DNA of 64,000 bases, taken from the NCBI RefSeq assembly GCF_045865695.1, contig NZ_BAACAP010000255.1, positions 196,462-260,461 on the forward strand, read 5' to 3'. The first letter of the stretch is position 1. Each line of letters starts with the position of its first letter. The stretch comes from Scytonema sp045865695 (GTDB taxonomy: Bacteria > Cyanobacteriota > Cyanobacteriia > Cyanobacteriales > Nostocaceae). The notes under the pieces are model-generated. The model had not been told where the DNA came from and ran no database searches. It saw only the letters and a program-made list of their open reading frames with translations. The position numbers and the translations under genes were made by a program. Below are positions 43,787 through 52,673 of the stretch, piece after piece.

Positions 43787-43880
43787 CAAAACAGTATGGG
43801 AGGGTGAGAACCCCTGTGTTTTAAACAGGGACGGGGTACCCGACCCACAGGGCTATCTTCCCAATGTATCCGTTCTAAGT
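43787..43880 (+). mobile_element. Remnant left end of an IS605-type element
   Basis: CAAAACAG followed by GGGAGGGTGAGAACCCCT and a hairpin (CCCTGT...ACAGGG) matches the left end of the element at 10563 almost base for base, and both follow CTAT. A short stretch resembling 10728-10762 follows (ACCCGACCCA). No transposase genes remain; the right limit is uncertain. Confidence 0.75.
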
Positions 43881-44063
43881 CATGGTATAATACTTTCAAA
43901 TTATATTGCTGGAGAAATCGATTCTCGTTCGCGAGAATACATTAAGAACCAAATAGGTGAAGCAGGTACATTGCCATCTGTAGGGTCTGTCCTTTTCGAT
44001 CGCGATCGAAAAGTTATTGTAAAAAGTAAAACTGCACATACTCTCATGGCAAAATTATGTTAA
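43832..44063 (+). pseudogene. Gene remnant downstream of the IS605-type fragment
   Basis: An open frame without a clear start reads GYLPNVSVLSHGIILSNYI, then REYIKNQIGEAGTLPSVGS and VLFDRDRKVIVKSKTAH, and stops at 44063. It looks like genuine coding sequence but is not CbiD and is not recognised. It may be a C-terminal fragment carried in by rearrangement. Confidence 0.35.
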
Positions 44064-44100
44064 TTTAATATGAATAATCTTAAACACTAACTTTCAATAA

Positions 44101-44292
44101 CTTTTTTTACCAGGCTGGAGTAAGTTTTCTCGTAATCTCACTGCTACATATAAGGTCTGTACAGTCACACAGCGAAGTTGCGTCCAAGGAAGAGTTATTT
44201 TACCATCACAAGCTGGTAAAACAGAAGCTGGTATAAATCAAGACTCTATCGTTGTCAATCTTTCACTCTACTTAACACCATCTCCGTCATGA
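44101..44292 (+). other. Short open frame overlapping the guaA start
   Basis: An open frame of 63 codons (SKFSRNLTATYKVCTVTQRS and QAGINQ-type text, ending LSLYLTPSPS) has no strong start and ends in TGA overlapping the guaA ATG. It may be a gene tail, or chance; the guaA promoter should also lie here. Confidence 0.25.
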
Positions 44293-45911
44293 ATACAGCG
44301 GTGACTCTACCCACACAACAAGCGCCTCAAACAGAGGAATCTTTGAGGCAACTCAATCGCCAAATCATCGTAATTCTAGACTTCGGTTCTCAATATTCCG
44401 AACTGATTGCTCGTCGAATTAGGGAAACACAAGTTTATTCAGAAGTCCTTTCCTATCGCACCACAGCTGAAGCATTGCGTCAGATCAATCCCAAAGGAAT
44501 CATCCTTTCCGGTGGACCAAAGTCAGTGTACGACAATGGAGCTCCTCATTGCGATCCAAAGATATGGGATTTAGGAATTCCTGTTTTGGGTGTGTGCTAC
44601 GGCATGCAACTTATGGTGCAACAAATGGGCGGAGAAGTGGCAAAGGCTGACCGAGGGGAGTACGGAAAAGCCTCTCTATATATAGACGATCCGACAGATT
44701 TGCTGACTAATGTTGAAGATGGCACAACTATGTGGATGAGTCACGGTGACTCAGTGCTCGATATGCCACCTGGGTTTGAAGTGCTGGCACATACAGAAAA
44801 TACCCCTTGTGCGGCTGTAGCCCATCACAAGAAAAAACTCTACGGAGTTCAATTTCATCCAGAAGTCGTTCATTCTATTGGCGGTCTGGCTTTAATTCGT
44901 AACTTTGTGTACCACATATGCGAGTGCGAACCAACTTGGACGACAGCAGCTTTTGTAGAAGATGCAATTCGAGAAATTCGTGCCAAAGTCGGTGAAAAAC
45001 GAGTGTTGCTAGCACTTTCAGGAGGCGTCGATTCTTCTACGTTGGCATTCTTACTGCACAAAGCAATTGGCGACCAACTGACTTGTGTTTTTATTGACCA
45101 AGGCTTTATGCGGAAGTATGAGCCTGAGAGGTTAATAAAATTGTTCCAAGAGCAGTTTCATATTCCAGTAGAATACGTCAATGCTAGAGAGCGTTTTCTT
45201 TCCGCATTGGCTGGCGTTACCGATCCCGAAGAAAAACGTCGTATGATCGGACACGAGTTTATCCGCGCATTTGAGGAAGCTTCCAAAACATTAGGTCCAT
45301 TTGATTATTTGGCACAAGGAACTCTCTACCCAGACGTGATCGAATCTGCCGATACTAATGTTGACCCACAAACAGGGGAACGAGTTGCAGTAAAAATCAA
45401 GAGTCACCACAACGTTGGGGGATTGCCTAAAGATTTGCGATTTAAACTGGTGGAACCTTTGCGGAAGCTTTTTAAAGATGAAGTTCGTAAAGTCGGACGT
45501 GCCATTGGTTTGCCAGAAGAAATCGTACAACGGCATCCTTTCCCCGGACCTGGTTTGGCAATTCGCATCTTGGGTGAAGTCACTGCCGATCGCCTAAATA
45601 TTTTACGCGATGCTGATTTAATCGTGCGTCAAGAGATTAACCAACGAGGTTTGTATCACGATTACTGGCAAGCTTTTGCAGTATTATTGCCAATTCGCAG
45701 TGTAGGAGTCATGGGCGACCAACGTACCTATGCTTATCCAATCGTTTTGCGGATTGTACAAAGTGAAGATGGTATGACAGCAGACTGGGCGCGTGTTCCT
45801 TACGATGTTCTCGAAGCAATTTCTAACCGAATTGTGAATGAGGTAAAAGGCGTCAACCGTGTCGTTTACGATATTACCTCCAAGCCACCTGGAACTATAG
45901 AGTGGGAATAA
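44289..45911 (+). CDS. guaA: GMP synthase (glutamine-hydrolysing)
   Basis: GMP synthase aminates XMP to GMP using glutamine and ATP. The glutaminase domain has catalytic C103 (GVCYGMQLM), H190 and E192 (QFHPEVVHS). The ATP pyrophosphatase P-loop SGGVDSS lies at 244-250. The C-terminal dimerisation domain ends KPPGTIEWE. At 540 residues it is complete. In related cyanobacteria I recall cbiD lying next to guaA; here only a ruined cbiD remains upstream. Confidence 0.97.
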   Translation: MNTAVTLPTQQAPQTEESLRQLNRQIIVILDFGSQYSELIARRIRETQVYSEVLSYRTTAEALRQINPKGIILSGGPKSVYDNGAPHCDPKIWDLGIPVLGVCYGMQLMVQQMGGEVAKADRGEYGKASLYIDDPTDLLTNVEDGTTMWMSHGDSVLDMPPGFEVLAHTENTPCAAVAHHKKKLYGVQFHPEVVHSIGGLALIRNFVYHICECEPTWTTAAFVEDAIREIRAKVGEKRVLLALSGGVDSSTLAFLLHKAIGDQLTCVFIDQGFMRKYEPERLIKLFQEQFHIPVEYVNARERFLSALAGVTDPEEKRRMIGHEFIRAFEEASKTLGPFDYLAQGTLYPDVIESADTNVDPQTGERVAVKIKSHHNVGGLPKDLRFKLVEPLRKLFKDEVRKVGRAIGLPEEIVQRHPFPGPGLAIRILGEVTADRLNILRDADLIVRQEINQRGLYHDYWQAFAVLLPIRSVGVMGDQRTYAYPIVLRIVQSEDGMTADWARVPYDVLEAISNRIVNEVKGVNRVVYDITSKPPGTIEWE

Positions 45912-45920
45912 TCACCTGAG

Positions 45921-45961
45921 TAGTGACCAGTGACCAGTGACCAGTGACCAGTGACCAGTGA
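45921..45961. repeat. GTGACCA heptamer array
   Basis: Nearly six AGTGACC units between the convergent guaA and CDF transporter genes. Confidence 0.9.
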
Positions 45962-45977
45962 AATGGTATGGTCGGCA

Positions 45978-46886
45978 TCAAAAAGTAATATGATTTGATT
46001 TATAGGTAGGCGGTTCGACATGAATGAGAATCCTAACTGGATGAAAACGTTCTTCTAACCGCCTTTCTACTTCCTCTGTAATTTGATGAGCAGTCTCTAC
46101 ATCTGGTGCGTCCACTATTAAATGCATCTCAATGAAAGTCTGACGACCTAAAACTCCGCGAGAAGCAATATCGTGGCAGTTGATAACACCAGGAACAGAA
46201 ACAGCGATCGCATGAATGGCTTCCGGTGCGATCGCTATTTGGTCAACTAGCCAAGGTAAATTCTCTTTTAAAACAGTCCAGCCACTCCAAAAAACCAACA
46301 ACGCCACAGGAAAAGCTAAAGCGACATCTAGCCATTGAATGCCCAACCATACACCGATTAAGCCACAAATTACAGAAATTGTTACCCAAATATCGCTCAT
46401 GGTGTGTTTGGCATCAGCAATCAGAATCGGGCTACCAACTCTCTGTCCCACATCGCGCTCGTAAAAAGCTACAAAAATATTGACTCCTAAAACTATTAAC
46501 AATATCCATAATTCTGGCGGTGAAATTCTAACTAGATCGCCGCCATTGATGATTCTTTCCACGGCTCCTTGGAGAATTTCAAAACAGGCTATACCTAAAA
46601 AAGCAGAAATCCCTAATGCTCCCACTGCTTCAAATTTTTGGTGTCCGTAAGGGTGCTCGCGATCGGGTTGTGGAGAAGAGAACCGACTAGCAACTAATCC
46701 CAAAATATTGTTGGCACTATCAGTTACACTGTGTAAGGCATCAGCTTGCAAGCTTAGGGAACCTGTCAGATATCCCACGACAGCTTTCAATGCCATAACG
46801 AATATGTTTAGCAATAAAGTGATAATTAAAACTCTTTGTACTGCACCCCTGTTATCGTAAGTCATAAAATTATTGTCATTAGTCAC
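45978..46886 (-). CDS. Cation diffusion facilitator (Zn/Fe/Mn efflux)
   Basis: A 302-residue CDF metal/proton antiporter. Six membrane helices carry the metal sites D49/H52/D56-type (DALHSVTDS, helix 2) and D158/H161/D165-type (DAKHTMSDI, helix 5). A cytoplasmic C-terminal domain follows (VPGVINCHDIASRGVLG, EMHLIVDAPD). The DxxHxxxD helix-2 pattern does not by itself separate zinc from iron or manganese export. It is convergent with guaA. Confidence 0.92.
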   Translation of the reverse strand: MTNDNNFMTYDNRGAVQRVLIITLLLNIFVMALKAVVGYLTGSLSLQADALHSVTDSANNILGLVASRFSSPQPDREHPYGHQKFEAVGALGISAFLGIACFEILQGAVERIINGGDLVRISPPELWILLIVLGVNIFVAFYERDVGQRVGSPILIADAKHTMSDIWVTISVICGLIGVWLGIQWLDVALAFPVALLVFWSGWTVLKENLPWLVDQIAIAPEAIHAIAVSVPGVINCHDIASRGVLGRQTFIEMHLIVDAPDVETAHQITEEVERRLEERFHPVRILIHVEPPTYKSNHITF

Positions 46887-47190
46887 TTGTCATTCGTCAT
46901 TGGAAAGGATTCTAGTGAAGATTTTCATCGGTAAGGATTTTATGTGTATTTACATTTTGCAAGGTAGTTCGGTTTATTTGCGCCTAACTACTTATGTTTT
47001 ACAATTTACATCGTAAAACTTACCACTTTGAAAGAATGTTGCAAACCCTTATATTAAAACGAACTATGTAAAGATATATAAATACAGTAAAACCTTTACA
47101 AAAGACCAATAACCAATGACAAATGACAAATGACCTATTTGAGGTTAAATCCCGGTAACATGAGTTATTTAGACGTTTGATAGAAAACTT
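46887..47190. other. Intergenic region with short repeats
   Basis: No gene is seen. TGTCATT/AATGACA-type repeats occur near 46885 and at about 47110-47133 in opposite orientations. Confidence 0.35.
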
Positions 47191-47535
47191 ATGCCCGGAA
47201 CTCATTTAACACTGAATTTAGTTGAAGGTTCTGTTTCTTTTAGTTTTTCACTTGAAGCAGCACGAGAACTTAAGTCAAATCTTGACCAGTTGATGAATAG
47301 TCTAAAAGCAGTGTCTGCTAAAACCGCCTCTGGTAGTAGTAAACCTACACCACAATCTCCCATGGAATATCGATATACGGGAGAAGTGTTCCTAGAAATT
47401 TTTTGTAATCCTAATATTTGGCCCACTCCCTTCGCTGCTAAAGTTCTGTTAACTATCCGCGATCTTAATATTCGCTTAACAACAGAAGCTGAACTGACGC
47501 GAGTTATCGAGGATGTTAATCAGTATTTGGAGTAA
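47191..47535 (+). CDS. Conserved hypothetical protein
   Basis: A 114-residue soluble protein (THLTLNLVEGSVSFSFSLEA, then a Ser/Thr/Pro linker, then EVFLEIFCNPNIWPTPFAAK and LTIRDLNIRLTTEAELTRVI). Two short alpha/beta segments are linked by a low-complexity region. It is not assigned to a family. There is no clear operon partner. Confidence 0.6.
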   Translation: MPGTHLTLNLVEGSVSFSFSLEAARELKSNLDQLMNSLKAVSAKTASGSSKPTPQSPMEYRYTGEVFLEIFCNPNIWPTPFAAKVLLTIRDLNIRLTTEAELTRVIEDVNQYLE

Positions 47536-47890
47536 AAAGTAATTACACCCGATGTAGCTACGTTTCAAACACTAGTTGCTTAAAACGGCTACACGCGGGT
47601 GCATTTCTGGAAATTTTATAAAAACCAGTACATATGTATTTATTAGACCTGAAATAATCTATATTCCGGATTGTTCTAGGTTGATGATGTAGTAAAGAAC
47701 AGCATTTAACAATCGAAGATGAAGTCTCTTGCCATCAAAACCTTTAGTACAGATCGGCAGAAGTAAGGCAATCGGTACTAATAGACAAAAAGCTTTTTCT
47801 TTAAGCTTTTGTGTCTTTTACCTCCAGACTCCGCCTTTTTGTACTAGCTCCGAAATCAGTTCCTAATTCATACATCAAATCAAAAACCGA
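47536..47890. other. Intergenic region
   Basis: About 350 bases without a recognisable gene. An A/T-rich AAAAAGC...GCTTTT hairpin lies near 47789-47813 and may end a transcript. Confidence 0.3.
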
Positions 47891-48127
47891 TCAATCGTTG
47901 TCCCATTGTTCTCGACCAATCAGATCGGCAATGCGATCGCGTAATAAAAAATCACACTTTTCCAATTCGCATTCAATGCATACCCACTCTCTAGCTGGAA
48001 TATATTGGCACAGGGTGTAGATTGGCTGCTGTCTGCTTACCAATCCCCTTTGAACTAACCGCCGTGCTTCCTCTTGTATCACGTCTAAAGAATAGTAACT
48101 AACAGAAGGCACCGTATTCACACTCAT
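47891..48127 (-). CDS. DUF4327 family protein
   Basis: A 78-residue cyanobacterial DUF4327 protein (SYYSLDVIQEEARRLVQRGL, then ICQYIP-like QPIYTLCQYIPAREW, then LLRDRIADLIGREQW). The start is taken at ATG 48127; an in-frame codon at 48151 would add eight residues. Function is unknown. It is monocistronic. Confidence 0.8.
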   Translation of the reverse strand: MSVNTVPSVSYYSLDVIQEEARRLVQRGLVSRQQPIYTLCQYIPAREWVCIECELEKCDFLLRDRIADLIGREQWDND

Positions 48128-48772
48128 AATTTTTTGCTCGCAGATTAACACCTAAGTAGTATTCCCAAAATTTGTTGGGAACAAACATCACCAGAAAAAG
48201 AAGACTAGTTGCTACCGTTTTGTAGTTTTATATACGGAACTATTTTCATTTTGACGCTACATATCCTCAAATTATATGAAGAAATGTTACGATTGTCAAA
48301 GAACTCTGACATTCTTGGAGTTCGTGGTACGCGCACGGTAAATATGGTAATGCGTTTGTCTAAAACAGGTGGGGTATATCATAAATAACAATAGGTCAGA
48401 AAATATCTTTGGGATAATGGTTGGGATGGAGAGTATAAAGTGTTGTAAAACACAAAGGCTACCCTACAACACAAAGATTCATCAGTCCTGACTTATTAAT
48501 ATTTTCTTAAGGAAAGGAGAACCTTTTGCCCCGCCTTGTGCCTCGCGATCGGCAATGGCTTGAGTTTAGCAGTCAAAAATCTAAGTTTCATATTTCATTT
48601 GAAATAAGTCTAATTACCATGAGGCTCTTAACAAGATAATCATTAATATATCTTATGTTTTTCACTCCTCAACTTTAAATTTTATATATATCAATATTGA
48701 AACAGACGCGAGGCGATCGCGTCTGTAAAATGTTTGGCTAATGTACCAGAAATTGATTGTTGTTAACGTTAC
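48128..48772. other. Gene-free region downstream of rbfA
   Basis: About 640 bases without a supported gene on either strand. A GGAAAGGAGAACC ribosome-site-like string at about 48513 is not followed by an open frame. A small RNA could be hidden here, but none was recognised. Confidence 0.3.
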
Positions 48773-49177
48773 TTAATCTTCTTGAGAAGATTCTTCATCA
48801 TATTTGTCTTCCTTATCGAGTTTCCGTTCTTCCTGTAATCGATTTAAAAGTGACAGGACTTTAGTTCCGCGTTCTATAGAACGGTCTTCAATAAAAACCA
48901 CCTCTGGTGTACGACGCAAGCGAACTCTTGCACCTAGTTCGCTGCGGACATAACCTGTCGCTGACTTTAACCCAGCCATTGTTTCTGCTTTTGCTTCCTC
49001 CGAACCATAGATGCTGACGTAGATTTTGGCGTGCTGCAAATCGCCTGAGACATCAACGTCAGTAACACTTACCATTCCCGTACCCACACGGTCATCCTTG
49101 ATACCGTTGAGTAGCATTTGGCTAACTTCCCGTTTTATTAATTCAGCAACTCGGGAAATACGGCGATCTGTAGCCAT
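48773..49177 (-). CDS. rbfA: Ribosome-binding factor A
   Basis: RbfA helps mature 16S rRNA 5-prime ends and late 30S assembly. Core: RRISRVAELIKREVSQMLL, MVSVTDVDVSGDLQHAKIYV, RLRRTPEVVFIEDRS. The start is ATG 49177 (134 residues), preceded by AGGAG; the GTG at 49195 would include that site. An acidic C-terminal tail (DKEDKYDEESSQED) is present. It follows the DUF751 gene by 56 bases on the same strand, an arrangement I recall in other cyanobacteria. Confidence 0.95.
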   Translation of the reverse strand: MATDRRISRVAELIKREVSQMLLNGIKDDRVGTGMVSVTDVDVSGDLQHAKIYVSIYGSEEAKAETMAGLKSATGYVRSELGARVRLRRTPEVVFIEDRSIERGTKVLSLLNRLQEERKLDKEDKYDEESSQED

Positions 49178-49233
49178 AACAAGCGATCTCCTCACAAGAG
49201 GTTGTAATGATGAAAATATCTCTAAACTTCAGA

Positions 49234-49440
49234 CTAAACTGCGCTTAAGCCCAGCATTGCTCGCAAAGTCAGAGTGATGAAAACGAGACTACCTCCAATC
49301 AATCCCAAAAGAGCAACTAGGGTCACTGGGCGTTTAAACAATGGTATTAAGGGCGAAAATGCATTTAACACTACGCCTAAGAGAATAGTTACTAAGTAAC
49401 GGGGATATCTAAAGACGTTTTCCCAAAATCCTTCAAACAT
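49234..49440 (-). CDS. DUF751 family small membrane protein
   Basis: A 68-residue protein with two hydrophobic segments (YLVTILLGVVLNAFSPLI and TLVALLGLIGGSLVFITLTL), matching DUF751 (Ycf33-like). It lies just upstream of rbfA on the same strand, probably in one operon. Function is unknown; Ycf33 relatives are linked to photosynthesis. Confidence 0.85.
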   Translation of the reverse strand: MFEGFWENVFRYPRYLVTILLGVVLNAFSPLIPLFKRPVTLVALLGLIGGSLVFITLTLRAMLGLSAV

Positions 49441-49505
49441 TTGATTTGAGATGGTTTTGATGTAAGATGAGTGTTGGTTTCTCTTTCTAATTTTATCTTA
49501 ATACG

Positions 49506-49577
49506 GTGACCAGTGACCAGTGACCAGTGACCAGTGACCAGTGACCAGTGACCAGTGACCAGTGACCAGTGACCAGT
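49506..49577. repeat. GTGACCA heptamer array (about ten units)
   Basis: A long regular run of GTGACCA upstream of the DUF751 gene. It is one of the two longest such arrays in the window. Confidence 0.95.
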
Positions 49578-49620
49578 TAATTTTTGTTGCCTTTGCTATG
49601 GCAAGCATATTTGAGTTTCA

Positions 49621-49651
49621 GATTCCCGACTTCTCTAAGAAGTCGGGAATC
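49621..49651. repeat. Palindrome CCCGACTTCT...AGAAGTCGGG
   Basis: A near-perfect inverted repeat around CCCGACTTCTCTAAGAAGTC. A sister copy with the same arms lies at 55642-55666. Both are outside genes and could end transcripts. Confidence 0.7.
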
Positions 49652-50224
49652 TAAGTTTTCACAAATATTTAGAGAATGTTTTAAAAGTAATTGCTGGGGT
49701 ATCCAAAACTTTAGATCCCCCCTAGCCCCCCTTGAAAAGGGGGGAACAGACTCTCACAATCCCCCTTGAAAAGGAGGGAACAGACCCTCAAAGTCCCCCT
49801 TTTTAAGGTGGATTTAGGGGGATATCGATACAAGCAAGACTTTACAAACATTTTCTTATAATAGCTATGATTTTAATAAAAATAGATTCTTATCTGATTA
49901 ATTATTTTTAGCGATATTTGATATTTTTAAATTTTTGACTTCCCTGTATACCCCCGCTTCTTAATTTGAATTTTTCCTAATCAAGAGACGAAATTATACC
50001 ATTTTGAGAAGAGATTATGAAAGATATTGATTGAATTTAAGCCATAATAAAGTACTCTTAATCCAAAATCTAAAATCTAAAATCCACTCATAGTATGATT
50101 TGCGGGGGAACATAGAGAAGAAATTTGAGTTAAACCTAAAGAGAAGAAAGGTATAATAAACATTTAAACAATTAGGGTAAAGTCAGAAATAGATTGGTTA
50201 ATGTATATGCAAATAACCATGACT
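49652..50224. other. Intergenic region with CCCCCTT-type repeats
   Basis: No gene. About 49714-49826 contains three related units of CCCCCTTGAAAAGG-like sequence ending AGGGGGAT, a common cyanobacterial noncoding repeat. The rest is AT-rich. Confidence 0.5.
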
Positions 50225-51445
50225 TTAACCAGCCTGAATTTCAGTGTTTCCGTTACGAATATCCCATGCAAGTTCTAATAGTTGAGTCCAGCGCTTTTGT
50301 AGTTGTTTAGGCGTACATTTAACAGCTTTAGCGATCGCTTGGTCGCTTTGCTTTTCAGCTTTTAGGTCTAGGATTTGGCGTTGCTGTTCGGTCAATTGAC
50401 TTAAAAATATATCCCATTGTTGAGACGATAAACCTAACTTTTGCTCTAATCCAGCACCTAGCCACTGGTGTACCAGTTGCCAGTGGTGTTGTTTGGCGAA
50501 TTTTTCCACATGATATTTAAAACGCTGTTGTAAATAATCCCTCTGACGACTGGTCAGACCAAGAATTTGGTCGATTTCAGGGGCGGAAAAATCTTGCAAT
50601 TTTAATGTTAAGTAATCTACACAGTCAGATTGTCCTTGCGATTCTAAGTATTTTACCAGTTCCGAAATAACGCGATCGCGTTCTGATTCTTCAGCTGGAT
50701 CGAAGTTTGGTTGTGCAATCATTTGAGAACGCACTTGTTGGACTGCTGAATTGCGTTGGTATGATTCGGAGTCTTCAGTCTTACCAGACTCAACTGCCCT
50801 TTCAATATCGACTGTTGTTTCTTGAGGCAAACGACGAGCAAAACCTTGAGCGCGGAGTATAACCAGCTGTTGATTCGCACCGCCGGGTAAGTTAATGCGG
50901 CGCTTGGCATACTGTTCGGTAAACGCCATATATTCTGCAAGTTCTAATTGAGTCCGAGGCGTGTAATCTTCAGCTAATTCGTTTTCTCGGCGGAAAGCTT
51001 TAATAGCTTCCAAATAAAATGCTTGTAAAAAGTCTTCAATTAGGTTATAACGGGCATCAAATCCTAAATCGGAGTTAGGTGTAGCAACGTGACGATAAAC
51101 CATAGCACCAAGTTGACTGTGTAATTCGACCCGACCTTTTTTTGAACCTAATTGGTAGTAGTGCAAGCATTTTTGTAACCGATGTCTAGCTAAAGTGATT
51201 AACCAAGACGTAACTTGTCCGGACGTTTTAATACGAGAACTTTTATCACAAATACGTTCTACTTCTCTGGCTATGCGCTTTGCTACGGCTTCGGTGCATT
51301 CAAGTGACGTTTTCACCTCAGACTGCATATCCTGACACAGCATTTGTACCAAAGCATCTGTACTGATGGTTTGGGATTGTTCGGTAGAAGCTTCGCGATT
51401 GAAATCTGGTGTTGGGGTAGGTAGATTGGCGAGGTTTGCTTTCAT
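50225..51445 (-). CDS. HetZ-related protein
   Basis: A 406-residue cytoplasmic protein of the HetZ family, whose founding member is an early regulator of heterocyst differentiation. It contains LARHRLQKCLHYYQLGSKKG, GRVELHSQLGAMVYRH, FLQAFYLEAIKAFRRENELA, LELAEYMAFTEQYAKRRINL, and the sigma-factor-like tail EIDQILGLTSRQRDYLQQRF with a final helix-turn-helix-like SDQAIAKAVKCTPKQLQKRW. The start is ATG 51445; a TTG at 51481 is less likely. No patU genes follow, so this is probably a paralogue rather than hetZ itself; DNA binding is inferred. Confidence 0.75.
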   Translation of the reverse strand: MKANLANLPTPTPDFNREASTEQSQTISTDALVQMLCQDMQSEVKTSLECTEAVAKRIAREVERICDKSSRIKTSGQVTSWLITLARHRLQKCLHYYQLGSKKGRVELHSQLGAMVYRHVATPNSDLGFDARYNLIEDFLQAFYLEAIKAFRRENELAEDYTPRTQLELAEYMAFTEQYAKRRINLPGGANQQLVILRAQGFARRLPQETTVDIERAVESGKTEDSESYQRNSAVQQVRSQMIAQPNFDPAEESERDRVISELVKYLESQGQSDCVDYLTLKLQDFSAPEIDQILGLTSRQRDYLQQRFKYHVEKFAKQHHWQLVHQWLGAGLEQKLGLSSQQWDIFLSQLTEQQRQILDLKAEKQSDQAIAKAVKCTPKQLQKRWTQLLELAWDIRNGNTEIQAG

Positions 51446-51821
51446 GATGTTTCTGGGAGTGGTATAGCACCGTAAGGACAAAGCATAAACAGCGCTGACG
51501 TGTCAAGCTTCTACTGACGAATAACTTACATATTCTTCATATGTCAAGAACCGCCATCAGCACTGCTTACATATATGACTGTAGATAATCCGGAAAAGTT
51601 ACAGGTATTCCATTGTGTCGCTTTTTTCATAAGCCACCAGATACTCAGTGGCACGCGATCGCTAGCCACAACATCAAAACGGCTCTAGTCTTTACTCAGT
51701 AAAGCTTTCTACCTGGTTAAACGATCTGCACTTTCAGCTTAATAAGTATGACAATCGTAAAACTGGAGCGCTGAACCAATGGACATCCGAAATCGTCTGA
51801 TGAAGTAGTGATGTATAAAGC
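51446..51821. other. Intergenic region
   Basis: No gene is seen between two same-strand genes. It should hold the promoter of the HetZ-related gene; no binding site for a known regulator was recognised. Confidence 0.3.
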
Positions 51822-52484
51822 TTATACTAGCGTTGCTGCTTTTTCCCAACCCAAACCTTGCCTAGTTAAAACTGGTTGTTCTCCTGTCAAGTCCAAAATG
51901 GTAGAGACTTCATACGTGGGTTCCTCGCCAGTATCCACAATTACATCTACCAAATTGTCCAAGCGATCGAACATTTCCACGCGAGAGAGGAAAGGGTCTG
52001 TTTCTACCTCAAGCAACTCATCGTCTACATCATCATCTGGAGGCACGTGGGCTGAAGTGGAAATAATTGGGTTTTCTAAGGCCGTTAACAGTGCCAAGCA
52101 GACAGTATGATTTGGTACTCTAATTCCAGTTGTTTTCCGTTTTGGATTTTGTACCAGCCTCGGTACTAACTTAGTTGCAGGTAGCAAAAACGTATATGGA
52201 CCGGGAATCAGACGTTTCATAACTCGGTAGGCTGTGTCTTTTACGAAAGCATACGTAGTGACATTTGAGAGAGAGGGACACAGAAATGTTAGCGGTTTAT
52301 CATTTGCTAACTGTTTAATTTGCCGCACTCGCTCCACTGCCGACTTAACATTTAGATCGCATCCAATCGCATAAACCGTATCAGTAGGATAAAGCATCAC
52401 CGCGCCGCGTCGCAATTCTGCTTGTATCTCTTCTATTCGTCGAGATTGTGGATTATCAGGATGAACTTGGAAAATTTTTGCCAT
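51822..52484 (-). CDS. L-threonylcarbamoyladenylate synthase (Sua5/YrdC family)
   Basis: This enzyme makes threonylcarbamoyl-AMP, the first step of the t6A37 tRNA modification. The 220-residue protein has a YrdC domain with GAVMLYPTDTVYAIGCDL, RIKQLANDKPL-type KQLANDKPLTFLCP, and KRKTTGIRVPNHTVCLALL. It lacks the long C-terminal Sua5 domain, as in TsaC/YwlC-like short members. An acidic insert (DDDVDDELLEVETD, about 150-163) is present. It is divergent from larC. Confidence 0.9.
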   Translation of the reverse strand: MAKIFQVHPDNPQSRRIEEIQAELRRGAVMLYPTDTVYAIGCDLNVKSAVERVRQIKQLANDKPLTFLCPSLSNVTTYAFVKDTAYRVMKRLIPGPYTFLLPATKLVPRLVQNPKRKTTGIRVPNHTVCLALLTALENPIISTSAHVPPDDDVDDELLEVETDPFLSRVEMFDRLDNLVDVIVDTGEEPTYEVSTILDLTGEQPVLTRQGLGWEKAATLV

Positions 52485-52492
52485 AGGAGATA

Positions 52493-52672
52493 AATAGGGG
52501 TTAGGGGTTAGGGGTTAGGGATTGGGAGTAGCGAAACTAGTACTGTCTGGTGCTTGCAAATTCTTTCCACTACAGGGAACTGGCAAACAAACAAGGTTAG
52601 TGATACTTTATGTACGGGCGCAATTCTTTACGCCTCCACTAACCTCTACCCCCTAACCCCTACCCCCTAACT
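52493..52672. repeat. Inverted GGGGTTA / TAACCCC repeats between Sua5-type gene and larC
   Basis: TAGGGGTTAGGGGTTAGGG at about 52496-52521 is mirrored by CCCCTAACCCCTACCCCCTAA at about 52641-52668, just before the larC start. The arms could pair across the divergent promoter region. Confidence 0.65.
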
Positions 52673-52673
52673 A

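Noticed and set aside
50225..51445. Canonical hetZ
   Set aside because: patU genes do not follow and the sequence diverges from HetZ as I know it; only family membership is supported.
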